Shown: one piece after another, positions 37,018-46,671 of the stretch
How the letters are laid out: each line of letters opens with the position of its first letter
How positions within the stretch are numbered: position 1 is the first letter of the stretch
Origin: an uncultured Pseudomonadota bacterium
GTDB lineage: Bacteria; Pseudomonadota; Gammaproteobacteria; Steroidobacterales; Steroidobacteraceae
NCBI GenBank assembly: GCA_903862885.1
Contig: CAIOZU010000032.1
Location: 1-48,148 of the forward strand
Reading direction: 5' to 3'
Length of the DNA: 48,148 nt
Translations under genes and position numbers: made by a program
The notes under the pieces: generated by a model
Databases searched by the model: none
Seen by the model: only the letters and a program-made list of their open reading frames with translations
Told to the model about the DNA's origin: nothing

Positions 37018-37694
37018 CTAGCTGGTCCACATTTTGGCTTGATCTAGTCGACCAGTGGCCACTTATTCTCGCTGGCTTATATAAAACGCTACTGCTAGCC
37101 GCCATAGTGAGCGTCACCGGCCTTGCGCTGGGCATCCTCGTTCTTTACTTTCACGGCAGTTCTCGGCCGGTCGTCAGGCGCATTGTCAGTGGCTATATCT
37201 CGTTTTTTGTTGGGACGCCGTTGTTGGTATTGCTATTTTTAATGTACTACGGCTTACCACGCGTGGGCCTTGGAATGTCTCCGATCGCGGTAGCGCTAGT
37301 CGGCTTCACACTTAATATTGCTGCCTACAATTCGGCTTACCTCAGCACCGCGCGTAACGCACTCGATCCTGTCGAACTGGAGGCGGCAAGAGCCCAGGGA
37401 TTTTCGGATCGACATGTGTTTTTTCTCATCACGCTGCCGCAAGTATTGCGCATGTCGATACCCGCATTAACGAATCAAGTCATACTGAATTTAAAAGACA
37501 CATCGATAGCTTTTCTTATCCAATACACAGAGTTTTTTGCGCGCATGCAAGAGTTAGCATCGACTAATTTTCAGTTTTTTAAGGCGTACTTGGTCTCGGC
37601 AGGGGTCTACCTGACTCTGGTTTCTATCGTAGTGCTCGCGGCGAGAAGTATTGAGAAAAGACTGCGGCTTCCAGGCTCCTACACACCACCATAG
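37014..37694 (+). CDS. Amino acid ABC transporter permease (second)
   Basis: A 226-aa permease with about five membrane segments, FFVGTPLLVLLFLMYYGLP near residue 62 and the EAA loop DPVELEAARAQGFSDRHVFFLITLPQ near 118. It overlaps the ATPase gene by four bases. The two permeases, ATPase and lipoprotein form one complete importer. Confidence 0.92.
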   Translation: MTSWSTFWLDLVDQWPLILAGLYKTLLLAAIVSVTGLALGILVLYFHGSSRPVVRRIVSGYISFFVGTPLLVLLFLMYYGLPRVGLGMSPIAVALVGFTLNIAAYNSAYLSTARNALDPVELEAARAQGFSDRHVFFLITLPQVLRMSIPALTNQVILNLKDTSIAFLIQYTEFFARMQELASTNFQFFKAYLVSAGVYLTLVSIVVLAARSIEKRLRLPGSYTPP

Positions 37695-38004
37695 AGCGTG
37701 GTCAACACGCGATCGTAAGGTAGGCCGATTTTTTAGAGCAGTCGGCTGATCAATATGGATGTGAGTGGCGCCCTCACTGTTCGCTCACAGCGACCGTCAC
37801 ACGGGTCGGAGCAGTGATGCCATCGAAGCCCACACGGGGTCGATCAACGTGTTTTCGCAGCGGACTGGCCTTACTAGGCCCCCATAACGCCGCGTGGCGA
37901 CTTAAATTCCGACGCATGAGCCGACACACTACGGAAACTGCGGATATCGACTGAAGGGTCATTGTGCCAGTCTAAGTGCGTGACGTTAGGCCAGAGGAGT
38001 CGTC
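37695..38004 (+). other. Gene-less region downstream of the importer
   Basis: About 310 bases. A 62-codon frame on the minus strand (37774-37962) has no family pattern and I leave it out. The DUF883 promoter should lie here. Confidence 0.4.
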
Positions 38005-38307
38005 ATGAAAGAGGACAGTATCCAGTCATTTATCAGTGAGTTACGAAAGGTCGTGACAGACGCTGAAGCGCTCTTACAGGCGGACGGCACCGAAATTGGG
38101 GATGAGCTCCACGCCGTGCGACAGAAGCTCAGCCGTTCCATGGAAGAGGTAGGGCACACAATACAGCGGCTGCAGACGCAAATCCGCTCACAAGCGGGTC
38201 AGGTGGCACATAGTGCGGGTCAATATGTGCACGAGAACCCATGGACCTCAGTCGGCGTGGCAGGTGTCGCGGGTCTTTTGGTCGGCCTGATTCTGCGGCG
38301 CCGATAA
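38005..38307 (+). CDS. DUF883 (YqjD/ElaB-like) membrane-anchored protein
   Basis: A 100-aa protein of the YqjD/ElaB group. The front 70 residues are a long amphipathic helix (coiled-coil-like), and the end has VHENPWTSVGVAGVAGLLVGLILRRR, the conserved ENPW..VG..AG..G..G...RR tail helix that anchors it in the inner membrane. In E. coli such proteins bind ribosomes in stationary phase. AGGAG lies 5 nt before the ATG. Confidence 0.93.
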   Translation: MKEDSIQSFISELRKVVTDAEALLQADGTEIGDELHAVRQKLSRSMEEVGHTIQRLQTQIRSQAGQVAHSAGQYVHENPWTSVGVAGVAGLLVGLILRRR

Positions 38308-38318
38308 GGTATTTAGGC

Positions 38319-38705
38319 ATGTCGAATAATGAGAGTGGGGTGCTATTGGGGGGCTTGGTACGGGTGGCTGCCACAGGGGTCGCGATACTCGGAACGCGCC
38401 TGTCTTTGGTTGCAATCGAGACGGAGCAGCAGATTCGGTTGCTAACCCGGGTGGCGTGCCTCACCGTCGGGGCCGCTTTGGCAGCAGGATTTGCACTTTT
38501 CTTTATGTCAGCGCTGATGATTGTCATTTTCTGGGAAAGTCACCGCGTACTAGCCACCGCGCTTGTGTCCCTGGGATTCAGTGCTATGGCACTGATTCTG
38601 CTTATTTATGCGAGCCACTTGCGGCGTAGCCGACCCCAATGGCTAGCCTCGAGCATTCACGAGATTACCCAAGACCTGACCGCACTCCGCGATGCGATGC
38701 CATGA
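38319..38705 (+). CDS. YqjE-like phage-holin family membrane protein
   Basis: A 128-aa protein with two long membrane segments (about 47-70 and 76-97) after an amphipathic region GLVRVAATGVAILGTRLSLVAIE.E, the layout of YqjE (holin superfamily 6). It follows the DUF883 gene by 11 bases, as in E. coli yqjD-yqjE-yqjK. I use the ATG at 38319; the frame from 38241 lies within the upstream gene. Function unknown. Confidence 0.9.
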   Translation: MSNNESGVLLGGLVRVAATGVAILGTRLSLVAIETEQQIRLLTRVACLTVGAALAAGFALFFMSALMIVIFWESHRVLATALVSLGFSAMALILLIYASHLRRSRPQWLASSIHEITQDLTALRDAMP

Positions 38706-38896
38706 TCGGTCGCAGTGCTCAGTTGGAAAGTCAGCGGCTGACTTTGGTACGTCAAAGCGCGTGCTTGCGACACTTACTCATCAAACAAGTGCACTCCGCT
38801 CTTCAAACTGCATCACGGGTCAGTCAGGCGTGGGCGCTGTGCCGCTGCATTTTCGGCCTCATCCAACGCACCGCCCGGCGGATGCCTTCGCGGTAA
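38702..38896 (+). CDS. YqjK-like small protein
   Basis: A 64-aa basic protein starting MIGRSAQLESQRLTLVRQSA, with an alternating R/L helix like E. coli YqjK. Its ATG overlaps the stop of the YqjE gene (ATGA). Assigned mainly from its place in the trio. Confidence 0.72.
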   Translation: MIGRSAQLESQRLTLVRQSACLRHLLIKQVHSALQTASRVSQAWALCRCIFGLIQRTARRMPSR

Positions 38897-39067
38897 TCGA
38901 CAGGCCGCTCACAAAAGACCCTCCTTTGGCCCCAGGGGGCTAGGCGCCGTCGCTCACTTGGTAGGGGGTGGCTAGGCGACACAGGCCAGTCAGTGGTTCC
39001 GGCCGGATCTGCCCCATGGTTTATCTACGTCCGCCCCTCGTTAATACACCGATGTACAGTTAGTTAT

Positions 39068-39106
39068 CGCCAGATAACCGCAAGTTACGAGCACGCGGTT
39101 GCGGCG
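39068..39106 (+). promoter_or_regulatory. Stem-loop upstream of metY
   Basis: AACCGC / GCGGTT with a 13-base loop, and an outer CGCC / GGCG, about 50-90 bases before the metY start. No match I recognise to a SAM or B12 aptamer. Could be part of a leader structure. Confidence 0.35.
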
Positions 39107-39155
39107 GCCTAAAGTGACTTGTATAACAGAGGTCCCGACAGTCGGAGATACGCTC

Positions 39156-40427
39156 ATGCGCCTTGAAACCTTGGCCGTCCACGGTGGCTACAGTCCTGAT
39201 CCCACCACCAAAGCGGTCGCTGTACCGATCTATCAGACGACATCCTATGCGTTTGATGACACTCAGCATGGCGCGGATCTCTTTGATCTTAAAGTCGCAG
39301 GCAACATCTACACGCGGATCATGAACCCAACGACCGACGTGCTTGAAAAGCGCGTTGCTGCCCTCGAGGGCGGCGTTGGTGCACTCGGTCTCGCCTCCGG
39401 TCAGGCAGCTATCACCTATGCCCTTCAAACGATCGTCGAGGCAGGCCAGAACATCGTCAGTTCAACCACGCTATACGGCGGCACATATAACCTTTTTGCG
39501 CACACCCTGCCGCAGTTTGGAATTGACACTCGTTTTGGTGACTCTCGCGACCCCGCCTCTTTCAAGAAACTGATCGATTCGAAAACACGCGCGATCTTCT
39601 GTGAATCCGTCGGCAACCCATTTGGCAATGTCACTGACATTGCTGCCTTAGCGGACATCGCACATCAAGCCGGCATTCCACTGATTGTGGACAACACAGT
39701 TCCTAGCCCGTACCTGTGCCGCCCTTTCGAGCATGGAGCTGACATCGTTGTACACTCACTCACCAAGTACCTAGGTGGCCACGGAACCACCATTGGTGGC
39801 GCACTCGTCGACAGCGGAAAATTTCCATGGGCAACACATGCCGAGCGCTTTCCGAGACTTAACACACCCGACGTGTCCTACCATGGCGTGGTCTATACAG
39901 AAGCCTTTGGGGCTGCCGCGTACATTGGGCGAGCGCGTGTCGTTCCATTACGAAACATGGGCGCTGCCATCTCACCCTTTAACAGCTTCCTGATACTGCA
40001 GGGCATTGAAACGCTTGCCCTTCGCATGGACCGCATCTGCAGTAACACGCTAGCCGTCGCTCAACATTTGGAGCGACACCCCAAAGTGAAGTGGATACGG
40101 TACGCGGGCCTCCCCAACGATGAAGGTCATGCACTGGCTCAACGCTATATGGGTGGAAGAGCCTCCGGATTACTCACATTCGGTGTTGCCGACGGCAGCG
40201 CAGGTGGCGCGAGATTCCAAGATGCGCTGAAGTTATTCACTCGCCTCGTCAACATTGGTGATGCGAAGTCGCTTGCCTGTCACCCTGCCAGCACCACACA
40301 CAGACAACTGACGCCAGCTGAGTTAGCGCGCTCCGGCGTCAGCGATGACATGGTGCGCTTATCGATTGGCATTGAGCATATCGACGATCTTCTAGAAGAT
40401 CTCGACCAAGCACTCGCTGCGGTGTGA
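39156..40427 (+). CDS. metY: O-acetylhomoserine sulfhydrylase (MetY type)
   Basis: A 423-aa PLP enzyme of the Cys/Met metabolism family, making homocysteine or methionine precursors from O-acetylhomoserine and sulfide. The PLP lysine is in [11 protein letters not shown] at about residue 204; other family blocks are [67 protein letters not shown] and [14 protein letters not shown]. Start at the ATG at 39156 (GGAG 8 nt upstream); the longer frame from 39099 lies over the leader. Good terminator follows. Confidence 0.94.
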   Translation: MRLETLAVHGGYSPDPTTKAVAVPIYQTTSYAFDDTQHGADLFDLKVAGNIYTRIMNPTTDVLEKRVAALEGGVGALGLASGQAAITYALQTIVEAGQNIVSSTTLYGGTYNLFAHTLPQFGIDTRFGDSRDPASFKKLIDSKTRAIFCESVGNPFGNVTDIAALADIAHQAGIPLIVDNTVPSPYLCRPFEHGADIVVHSLTKYLGGHGTTIGGALVDSGKFPWATHAERFPRLNTPDVSYHGVVYTEAFGAAAYIGRARVVPLRNMGAAISPFNSFLILQGIETLALRMDRICSNTLAVAQHLERHPKVKWIRYAGLPNDEGHALAQRYMGGRASGLLTFGVADGSAGGARFQDALKLFTRLVNIGDAKSLACHPASTTHRQLTPAELARSGVSDDMVRLSIGIEHIDDLLEDLDQALAAV

Positions 40428-40431
40428 TTTA

Positions 40432-40465
40432 ATCGGCGTCTGCGAACTCACTCGCAGGCGCCGAT
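40432..40465 (+). terminator. Terminator hairpin after metY
   Basis: ATCGGCGTCTGCGA / TCGCAGGCGCCGAT, a 14-bp stem with one G-U wobble and a 6-base loop, starting 5 bases after the stop. The T-run that follows is weak. Strong stem, probable terminator. Confidence 0.7.
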
Positions 40466-40756
40466 CAGATATCTTTACGGCTTGTAGCAAATCTGCAGCA
40501 TCTTTTTTAAATAATTCGGTATAGAGCACGACTACCACTGAGCGCGCCGGTAGACGCTCAATCGCCGTGAAGACAAGAGAATATCTGGTTAACCGAGACC
40601 GCCGATATCGGACAAGATGTGGAAACGCCCGCTGCTAGACTGGCGAAATGATTAAACAACAAGCGCATCGGCTGTGTTTTAGGAACCCAGTGGCCCATGC
40701 AAATGAGCCTAGACGCGATCGTCTTCTTCGCCGATCGACGTCGCGAGCTATGTAAA
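40466..40756 (-). other. Gene-less region after metY
   Basis: About 290 bases beyond the hairpin, before the convergent GNAT gene. A second run of T's (near 40502) occurs. No gene supported. Confidence 0.4.
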
Positions 40757-41215
40757 TTACAATTCGCGAACCCAATATCGAACCACTTTACCGGTCCGCA
40801 AGGTGGCGCCGCCGATTGGCGAGAATCCGAGTCGCGTATGAAACACCTCGGACTTCACATTGGGCGGGTCCTCATTGATTTCGCACGCTAAGTAAGGCCA
40901 CCCCTTGGACTTCGCCTTTTCTGCCAGCTCTGCATAAAGGCGGCTCGCCAGACCCCGCCCTCGGCAGCTCGCTGCGACTATCACTCGATCAATGTAAACA
41001 AACCGATCATAGCGGTCACAAAACCACCTAAAGTTTTCATTCTCATATGACGCGCTAGCATCTAACGCTATCAGAAAGGCGTCTGCGCCCTCAGTGACAG
41101 CGCTGACAAAAAAAGCCTGCGTAAGGAGCGCGTTTAACTCTATACGTGTTAAGAGCGAGGTGTCACTCGAGTTATCGTTATTCAGCTGCAACATGGCATC
41201 GATATTGAATGTCAT
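40757..41215 (-). CDS. GNAT family N-acetyltransferase
   Basis: A 152-aa acetyl-CoA-dependent acyltransferase with the CoA loop VYIDRVIVAASCRGRGLASRLYAEL near residue 73-97 and the later FHTRLGF segment. Substrate not readable. GAGG 7 nt before the ATG supports the start. Stands alone. Confidence 0.85.
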   Translation of the reverse strand: MTFNIDAMLQLNNDNSSDTSLLTRIELNALLTQAFFVSAVTEGADAFLIALDASASYENENFRWFCDRYDRFVYIDRVIVAASCRGRGLASRLYAELAEKAKSKGWPYLACEINEDPPNVKSEVFHTRLGFSPIGGATLRTGKVVRYWVREL

Positions 41216-41467
41216 CTTGGGCCCTCACCCGATCAATTTTTCCACGGGCATCAGCGTATCTTATACGAGCGGCCCTTAACCGCGATGCTCATCGTGGAGC
41301 CATAGTCGGACCGCGTGACTTAGCGGGTGGGTAAGTGATGGCGCTGGCGGCCGATAGGTCACCTGATTAAAAGGGGCGCTTTACCTTGCACGCGGCCATG
41401 CCTCCAGTGCGCGATAGGCCAGCGAGGAGTAGTGGGGCACGCCGATCAACTGTTACTATCAACCGGA

Positions 41468-43141
41468 ATGAATCTACTCGCAGCATGGCCGCGCCGTATC
41501 AAGCGGTTATTTCTACCGATCTGTCTACTGCTCGGCATGCAGGGGCTGCTTAATTCCTTGTGGAGTGGCCTAGAGGTCAGACCAGTTATCGTCGGATCGA
41601 TCATCTCCATTCCTGGGCTTTTCTTGCTCATGCTGACACTCAGCTACATCAGAGGTCCGCTAATAAGAGCAGCGGCCACCGGTGCTCTATTCCTGTCAAA
41701 TTATGCGCAATTCACTTTTCAGTCTTATTTCGGACGATTTATTGGCACCGATGAACTGAGATTGGCAGTCGCCAATCCAACCCATGAACTACTTGCCAGC
41801 GCGATGCTTTATTTCAGCACAGGAGCGCTGGTGGCTACACTCGCCACGACCGCAATTTACGCGCGTGCCATGTACGTACACCGAGACGGTGACACACGGA
41901 TAAGGATTAGGGTGCTAGCGTCAGCCGCACTGATTGCTTGGTGCGCCTTAGTTGATACTGCCCTTCCTGGCCAGCGCGCCTACTCTCCGGTAGTTGCGAT
42001 CGCAGCGACCCACCTTCGCTCTGGGCTCGACTTGTTGCAGGCACTCAATCAACCACCTCTCTCACGAGAGGAACCCCCCTCACCAACCGGTAGTAGGGCC
42101 GACTTTGATGTTATTTTTATTGTTGGGGAGAGCCTACGAGCTGATCGCTTCCACCCTGGCGCGTACCGAAGGAATATAAGCGCCAATCTCACCTCACTGA
42201 GGCTCCCACATGTTGCATTCAGCAACGTAGCCAGCGACGGAGACTGCACTAATCGATCTCTACCCTTGCTAATGGTTGAGCCTAGTCAGCCCATATCCGC
42301 GAATATTTTTAAGTTTCCGACGCTGTTTTCGTATGCCAAGGCTGCTGGCTACAGAACATCATTTGTCACCGCGAACGACAATGAGTGGCGCGAATTTATT
42401 GACCCACACATTGATTTCCTGCGCCGAAATCTCGCAGCGTCGACTCATTCAGAGCAGTATACGTTTTCAAATGACGATGATATGTTGCCCGTTATTGCTG
42501 GCATCGCGCAGTCTGCCGATAAGCACTTTATGGTGGTGGAGTCCTATGCTGCCCACTGGCCTTACAGTGACCGATATGAAAGCTGCCCTCTATGTCGCCG
42601 CTATCTACCGGATCGCACTCAGAAGCCGCTGTCCTTCTCACCAGAATCTCATCGGGAGATTGAAAATAGCTACGACAATGCCGTTATCTACTTTGATCAA
42701 TTTGTGGATCAGTTAATTCGCGGTCTCACGAGACCTTCGTTAATCGTTATTACCAGTGATCACGGCGAATCGCTAGGGGAGGCTGGGAAGTGGGGCCACT
42801 GCTCGGCAGGGCTTCAGCAGATGTGGGTCCCACTTGTTTTCATCGCGACGGACGCGATAGTCGCTCGCGCGGCGGCGTTTCAGGAACTACAAGAACACCG
42901 AGACTTTCCGGTGTCACATGCCAACATATTTCCCACGCTGCTGCGAATATTCGGATTTCAGCTAGACACACTCACTCGCGCCTACAATCCAGATCTCTAT
43001 TCCGTCCGACCAGAGGACGGAGCACGGCGCAGGGTTCTAGTGTCTGCGATCGGAAACACTGATAGTGAGTCGGTATTTCGCTATATCGCCAATGGTCACT
43101 TACTTGAGGACAGTGAGCCGACATTATCAGGACAGCGCTAG
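41468..43141 (+). CDS. Phosphoethanolamine transferase/sulfatase-like inner-membrane protein
   Basis: A 557-aa protein. Several membrane segments fill the first ~180 residues, then comes a periplasmic alkaline-phosphatase-like domain: FIVGESLRADRF (metal site), DCTNRS with the likely catalytic Thr, HWPYSDRY, and SDHGESLGEAGKWGHCSAGLQQMWVPL near the end. Relatives such as EptA, CptA and OpgE add phosphoethanolamine to lipid A or sugars. The nucleophile context (DCTN) departs from the usual GT.T, so the acceptor is open. I use the ATG at 41468; a GTG at 41432 has AGGAG only 2 nt upstream and would add 12 residues. Confidence 0.85.
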   Translation: MNLLAAWPRRIKRLFLPICLLLGMQGLLNSLWSGLEVRPVIVGSIISIPGLFLLMLTLSYIRGPLIRAAATGALFLSNYAQFTFQSYFGRFIGTDELRLAVANPTHELLASAMLYFSTGALVATLATTAIYARAMYVHRDGDTRIRIRVLASAALIAWCALVDTALPGQRAYSPVVAIAATHLRSGLDLLQALNQPPLSREEPPSPTGSRADFDVIFIVGESLRADRFHPGAYRRNISANLTSLRLPHVAFSNVASDGDCTNRSLPLLMVEPSQPISANIFKFPTLFSYAKAAGYRTSFVTANDNEWREFIDPHIDFLRRNLAASTHSEQYTFSNDDDMLPVIAGIAQSADKHFMVVESYAAHWPYSDRYESCPLCRRYLPDRTQKPLSFSPESHREIENSYDNAVIYFDQFVDQLIRGLTRPSLIVITSDHGESLGEAGKWGHCSAGLQQMWVPLVFIATDAIVARAAAFQELQEHRDFPVSHANIFPTLLRIFGFQLDTLTRAYNPDLYSVRPEDGARRRVLVSAIGNTDSESVFRYIANGHLLEDSEPTLSGQR

Positions 43142-43160
43142 TAGATTCTGATAGCGCGGG

Positions 43161-44447
43161 CTATGACGGCAGTGGTGCGCCACGTGTTTCGACGCTCCAA
43201 GGGATGAGTGCAATGCCAAGCACAAAAGCCAAAGCCGTTAGAGCAACCGGCATACCGATACTGCCATAGCCGGCGACCCCTGCTCCGATCACGAAGTTAA
43301 TAGCGGCACCGATGAAACGGCCAACCGAGGTGACGACAGAAAACGCTGTGGCGCGGATCGCGGTGGGGTATTGCTCAGGTAGCCACAGACTGTACATCGC
43401 GAAATTCCCCCCAAAGACACCTAGCAGGAACAGGAGGCCTATAAAAAGACCGAGGCCATCGGCCAAATAGAATGCCCATCCGAAGCTGAGCCAGATAGTG
43501 ACGGCCATCCCTAGAAAATAGACTGCGTGAACGGGTCGGCGCCCATAGCGCTCAGCCAGCACCGGCAGTATCAGACACCCCAAACAAGTGCCTATGGAGA
43601 GAAGTCCTGTGCCAAATGAGGCGAGTCGTGCAGCGTCTGCTGCACTGTGGCCAGACTGCTTGGCGAGGACAATAATCGCCGACGGCTCATACACGGCCCC
43701 CGCCCACAAGCCGATGATAGACACTGTCACCAGCGCGCCATTTACCAGTGTACGACGGCCATACCTTGCACTGAAAAGTTGGCGAAGCGGAGTGATCGTA
43801 TTATTTTTTTGCACGACCCATCGGGTCGGTTCTCGCACCCGCGCCAGCATGTAAAATGCAACGAGCACAGGCACAGCGCCACACAGGAACATCACGCGCC
43901 AACCGTATGCTGCGCCGACGGTATAGTTAAGGGCCGCCGCGAGAAAAAAACCAACGTAATAACCGGTCTGCAAATAGCCGGCGCCCATTTTTCGGCGACT
44001 TTCGGGCCAGGATTCAGCGACGTACGCACCGGCAAGCGCCCACTCACCACCGATACCAATGCCAGACAGAAAGCGAAAGAAACCCAATTGCCAGACGTCT
44101 TGAGCGAACGCAGCCGCACCAGTGAATATCGCATAGACAAGTACTGAGGCCACTAACGTGCGCGTGCGCCCGAACCGGTCCGCGATCGGCCCCCATACAA
44201 ATGACATACCCCAGCCCACTAAAAATACCGCGAACAGCACTGAGGCAGCCAATGCAACATGCGTCGATGAAGAAGCCATCCCGGATTTTGGCAGTAACTC
44301 GGTCAATGCAGGCGCGAGAACTAACGCAAAAATAAACGAGTCCATGCCATCTAGCGTCCAGCCCGCCCATGCGGCCCAGAAGCCGCGTATTTGGTCCGAG
44401 GTCAAGGCCTCGCTCGTAGCACTTAAGCGCATTCCGGTCCGTGCCAT
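43161..44447 (-). CDS. MFS transporter, probable organic acid/proton symporter
   Basis: A 428-aa inner-membrane carrier of the major facilitator superfamily, about 12 membrane helices. The loop-2 motif GPIADRFGRTRTL and the IGIGGEWALAGAYVAESWP block of the sialate/lactate (SHS) and AAHS-type families are present, and WTLDGMDSFIF lies near the start, typical of carboxylate carriers. Substrate not determined. GAGG 8 nt upstream of the ATG. Confidence 0.9.
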   Translation of the reverse strand: MARTGMRLSATSEALTSDQIRGFWAAWAGWTLDGMDSFIFALVLAPALTELLPKSGMASSSTHVALAASVLFAVFLVGWGMSFVWGPIADRFGRTRTLVASVLVYAIFTGAAAFAQDVWQLGFFRFLSGIGIGGEWALAGAYVAESWPESRRKMGAGYLQTGYYVGFFLAAALNYTVGAAYGWRVMFLCGAVPVLVAFYMLARVREPTRWVVQKNNTITPLRQLFSARYGRRTLVNGALVTVSIIGLWAGAVYEPSAIIVLAKQSGHSAADAARLASFGTGLLSIGTCLGCLILPVLAERYGRRPVHAVYFLGMAVTIWLSFGWAFYLADGLGLFIGLLFLLGVFGGNFAMYSLWLPEQYPTAIRATAFSVVTSVGRFIGAAINFVIGAGVAGYGSIGMPVALTALAFVLGIALIPWSVETRGAPLPS

Positions 44448-44615
44448 ATGCTGATCCTCTCGAGATTCACACTAATGTCGTATCTTTATTATCATAGAAC
44501 CACGCCAGGATTCGATGACTATCCAGTCGACGAAGCCGAACGCCCATCGAGCAGGATGAGCCGCACATCGCGCACGCGTGGATCTGCTTTGCAAGGGATT
44601 AACCCATACTGTCGG

Positions 44616-45875
44616 TCACTGATGAGACCCACGGAAGCCCCTAATTTGCACCATCAAACGAAAAGTCCATGGTGTTTGCCCGCCATACGGAGCTGCCCAT
44701 ACCCTCGGTAGGGCATCTATTGTTATAGATGATCCAATACCGACCTGAACTGGCCCTGCGCGCGTTGACCAATGTGTGTAGCCAAGGGTGAATGCGGAGA
44801 CCCATCGCGACGGATCCATGCTGCGCTGCTCAGGAACCATAAGGCCCAATTCAGAGGCTAAGCGCTGAAGGATTTCGATGCGCGCCCAAAGATCTGACTT
44901 TCCACGAGTCATGACAGTTTCGTCTAGAAAAGAAGTTAACGACGATCCTCCGGGGTGACGACTAATGGAACCGACAATGAGAGAGTGGTCAACCGTATCT
45001 AACTCACCAGCACTAAAGCGGTCATACAGTGACGCGGACAGCCGGGTTGCCGACTCGGTCCCTGGGTACTGTGGATCGTACTGTTGGACATGCGCCCATG
45101 ACACCATCGTCCTATGTTCGGGGGTCAACGCATAGGTAAAGCGTATAGCCTGCGAATTGAGCGCACCGACTGTCATTTTAAGTATCGTTGGGCTCGGCTC
45201 GGTACCATTAAACACAGACCCTTCAACGCTTAAGCGGCCAAGGGCCAACTGCGCGCCGATCACCGTACTACTAATATGTCCAACGTCTTGACCGACGTGG
45301 TGCCCAAGGGGGGCATCTGGATTGTCACGGGCTGAGTCACGGTGCATGAAAGCAACTGGACCATCGGTGCTCTCGCCACGCGGTGCAAAAAATACTTTGA
45401 GCGTGCCAGACTGTCCGATAGTAAAGCTGTCGCTTAATGTCAGACCCATAATGGGGGAGCTATGTGGATGTTGAGCATCTACATAGGGCGTTCCATCGCT
45501 TCGCTCTTCGCCAATTTGCAGCAACTCTGGGTATCCATGACGAGGATAGGTCCACAGTTCCGTCGTACCCATTAACTCTAGGTTGAGAAAATGGCTTGCT
45601 CCGACACTCTGACCGAGATCGACCATAACCATATTAGGCGCAGCCCATGCATCCACGCCCCGCGGTCCCTGCGCGATAGCAAACATCCCAAAGGCGTTGA
45701 ACTGCGCCGAGAGGGCGACCGATTCTGAGCCAGCATCGTTTTCTGGCATGCACATAGCCATCGCATAGTCCCACGACTCATGTGGCGCACATCTCGGCGC
45801 ATCTACCGCGTTCGATGGTACCGACACGGCAGCCAATCCGATTAAGGAGGCTAGAATCAAGGCGATGCGAAGCAT
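44616..45875 (-). CDS. Uncharacterised exported barrel-like protein
   Basis: A 419-aa protein with a signal peptide (about 1-23). It resembles an uncharacterised outer-membrane family often next to copper-resistance genes, by the pattern DAQHPHSSP, AFMHRDSARDNPDAPLGHHVGQD, HISSTVIGAQ and alternating strands in the C-terminal half. Several His and Met residues occur but no firm metal site. It starts 9 bases after the GFA gene on the same strand. Function unknown. Confidence 0.8.
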   Translation of the reverse strand: MLRIALILASLIGLAAVSVPSNAVDAPRCAPHESWDYAMAMCMPENDAGSESVALSAQFNAFGMFAIAQGPRGVDAWAAPNMVMVDLGQSVGASHFLNLELMGTTELWTYPRHGYPELLQIGEERSDGTPYVDAQHPHSSPIMGLTLSDSFTIGQSGTLKVFFAPRGESTDGPVAFMHRDSARDNPDAPLGHHVGQDVGHISSTVIGAQLALGRLSVEGSVFNGTEPSPTILKMTVGALNSQAIRFTYALTPEHRTMVSWAHVQQYDPQYPGTESATRLSASLYDRFSAGELDTVDHSLIVGSISRHPGGSSLTSFLDETVMTRGKSDLWARIEILQRLASELGLMVPEQRSMDPSRWVSAFTLGYTHWSTRAGPVQVGIGSSITIDALPRVWAAPYGGQTPWTFRLMVQIRGFRGSHQ

Positions 45876-45884
45876 ATTGATGCC

Positions 45885-46292
45885 CTAATAGGTGCCACCG
45901 TCGTACTTAGGTAATGAGTCGGTAATCCCAAACCAGGGCAATTTTTCCGCCCAGTACACATGGAACGTCGGCGGATATGCCATTGGTTGATCAAACGTCG
46001 GCGTATAGAGGTGGATTTCACTTGGCCACCGTGCTGACCGGTAAGACAAAGGGCTTCCGCAATTGGCGCAGTAACTCCGCTCGACGCCTGGCGACGAGCT
46101 AAACAGACGTCGAGCATCTCCCGTAAACGTAACCGATGCCTCGTTAAAGCCAACAAAGGCGGCGACAGGTGATCCGGTCGTGCGACGGCAGCTGCTGCAA
46201 TGGCAATAAGCACTCCATAGCGGTTGCGCAACGACAGAAAATCGCACGGCTCCGCATAGACATCCACCGACATCATCGTTAAAGGTGTTCAA
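45885..46292 (-). CDS. GFA/CENP-V domain protein
   Basis: A 135-aa zinc-binding protein of the glutathione-dependent formaldehyde-activating family. Zn ligands are GCLCGAVRF, CHCSSCRRTTGSP and YCANCGSPL; typical for the family. It starts at a TTG at 46292, since no in-frame ATG precedes the first zinc Cys and no Shine-Dalgarno is seen. Follows mazF by 58 bases on the same strand. True substrate unknown. Confidence 0.9.
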   Translation of the reverse strand: MNTFNDDVGGCLCGAVRFSVVAQPLWSAYCHCSSCRRTTGSPVAAFVGFNEASVTFTGDARRLFSSSPGVERSYCANCGSPLSYRSARWPSEIHLYTPTFDQPMAYPPTFHVYWAEKLPWFGITDSLPKYDGGTY

Positions 46293-46350
46293 TTTTTATT
46301 TTTTTGCTACTACTAGTCGTTGCTGTTGGACGTAACTAAGTCGACCGCGG

Positions 46351-46671
46351 TTACTCCGCGAATACCTCTTGCAAAATACTAAGGGCAGAAGCGAGCGTCT
46401 TAGCACTAATGACACCCAACTGCTTGGTCAGACGTATTTTATCGACAGTCCTGATTTGATCGAGGACGATCAAACCTTTTGTGCCAGCATGCGTCACAGG
46501 CACACGGAAAGGCGCCACGAAGCCTTTACTCGTTAGCGGTGCAACGATGACCGTTCGTAGGTGCTGGTTGAGCTCAGAAGGCGAAACAATGACACATGGC
46601 CGCGATTTCTGAATCTCACTGCCGACTGTCGGGTCTAGAGCGACCAGCCAGACCTCACCGCGTTTCACCAC
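46351..46671 (-). CDS. mazF: MazF/PemK-type mRNA interferase toxin
   Basis: A 106-aa toxin that cuts RNA at short single-stranded motifs. The family's VKRGEVWLVALDP, GSEIQKSRPCVIVSP, VIVAPLTS, TKGLIVLDQIRTVDK and RL blocks are intact. It overlaps the antitoxin gene by 7 bases on the same strand, the usual coupled order. Confidence 0.93.
   Translation of the reverse strand: MVKRGEVWLVALDPTVGSEIQKSRPCVIVSPSELNQHLRTVIVAPLTSKGFVAPFRVPVTHAGTKGLIVLDQIRTVDKIRLTKQLGVISAKTLASALSILQEVFAE

Noticed and set aside
37774-37962. 62-codon minus-strand frame downstream of the ABC importer
   Set aside because: No start signal, no recognisable family and no support from neighbours.
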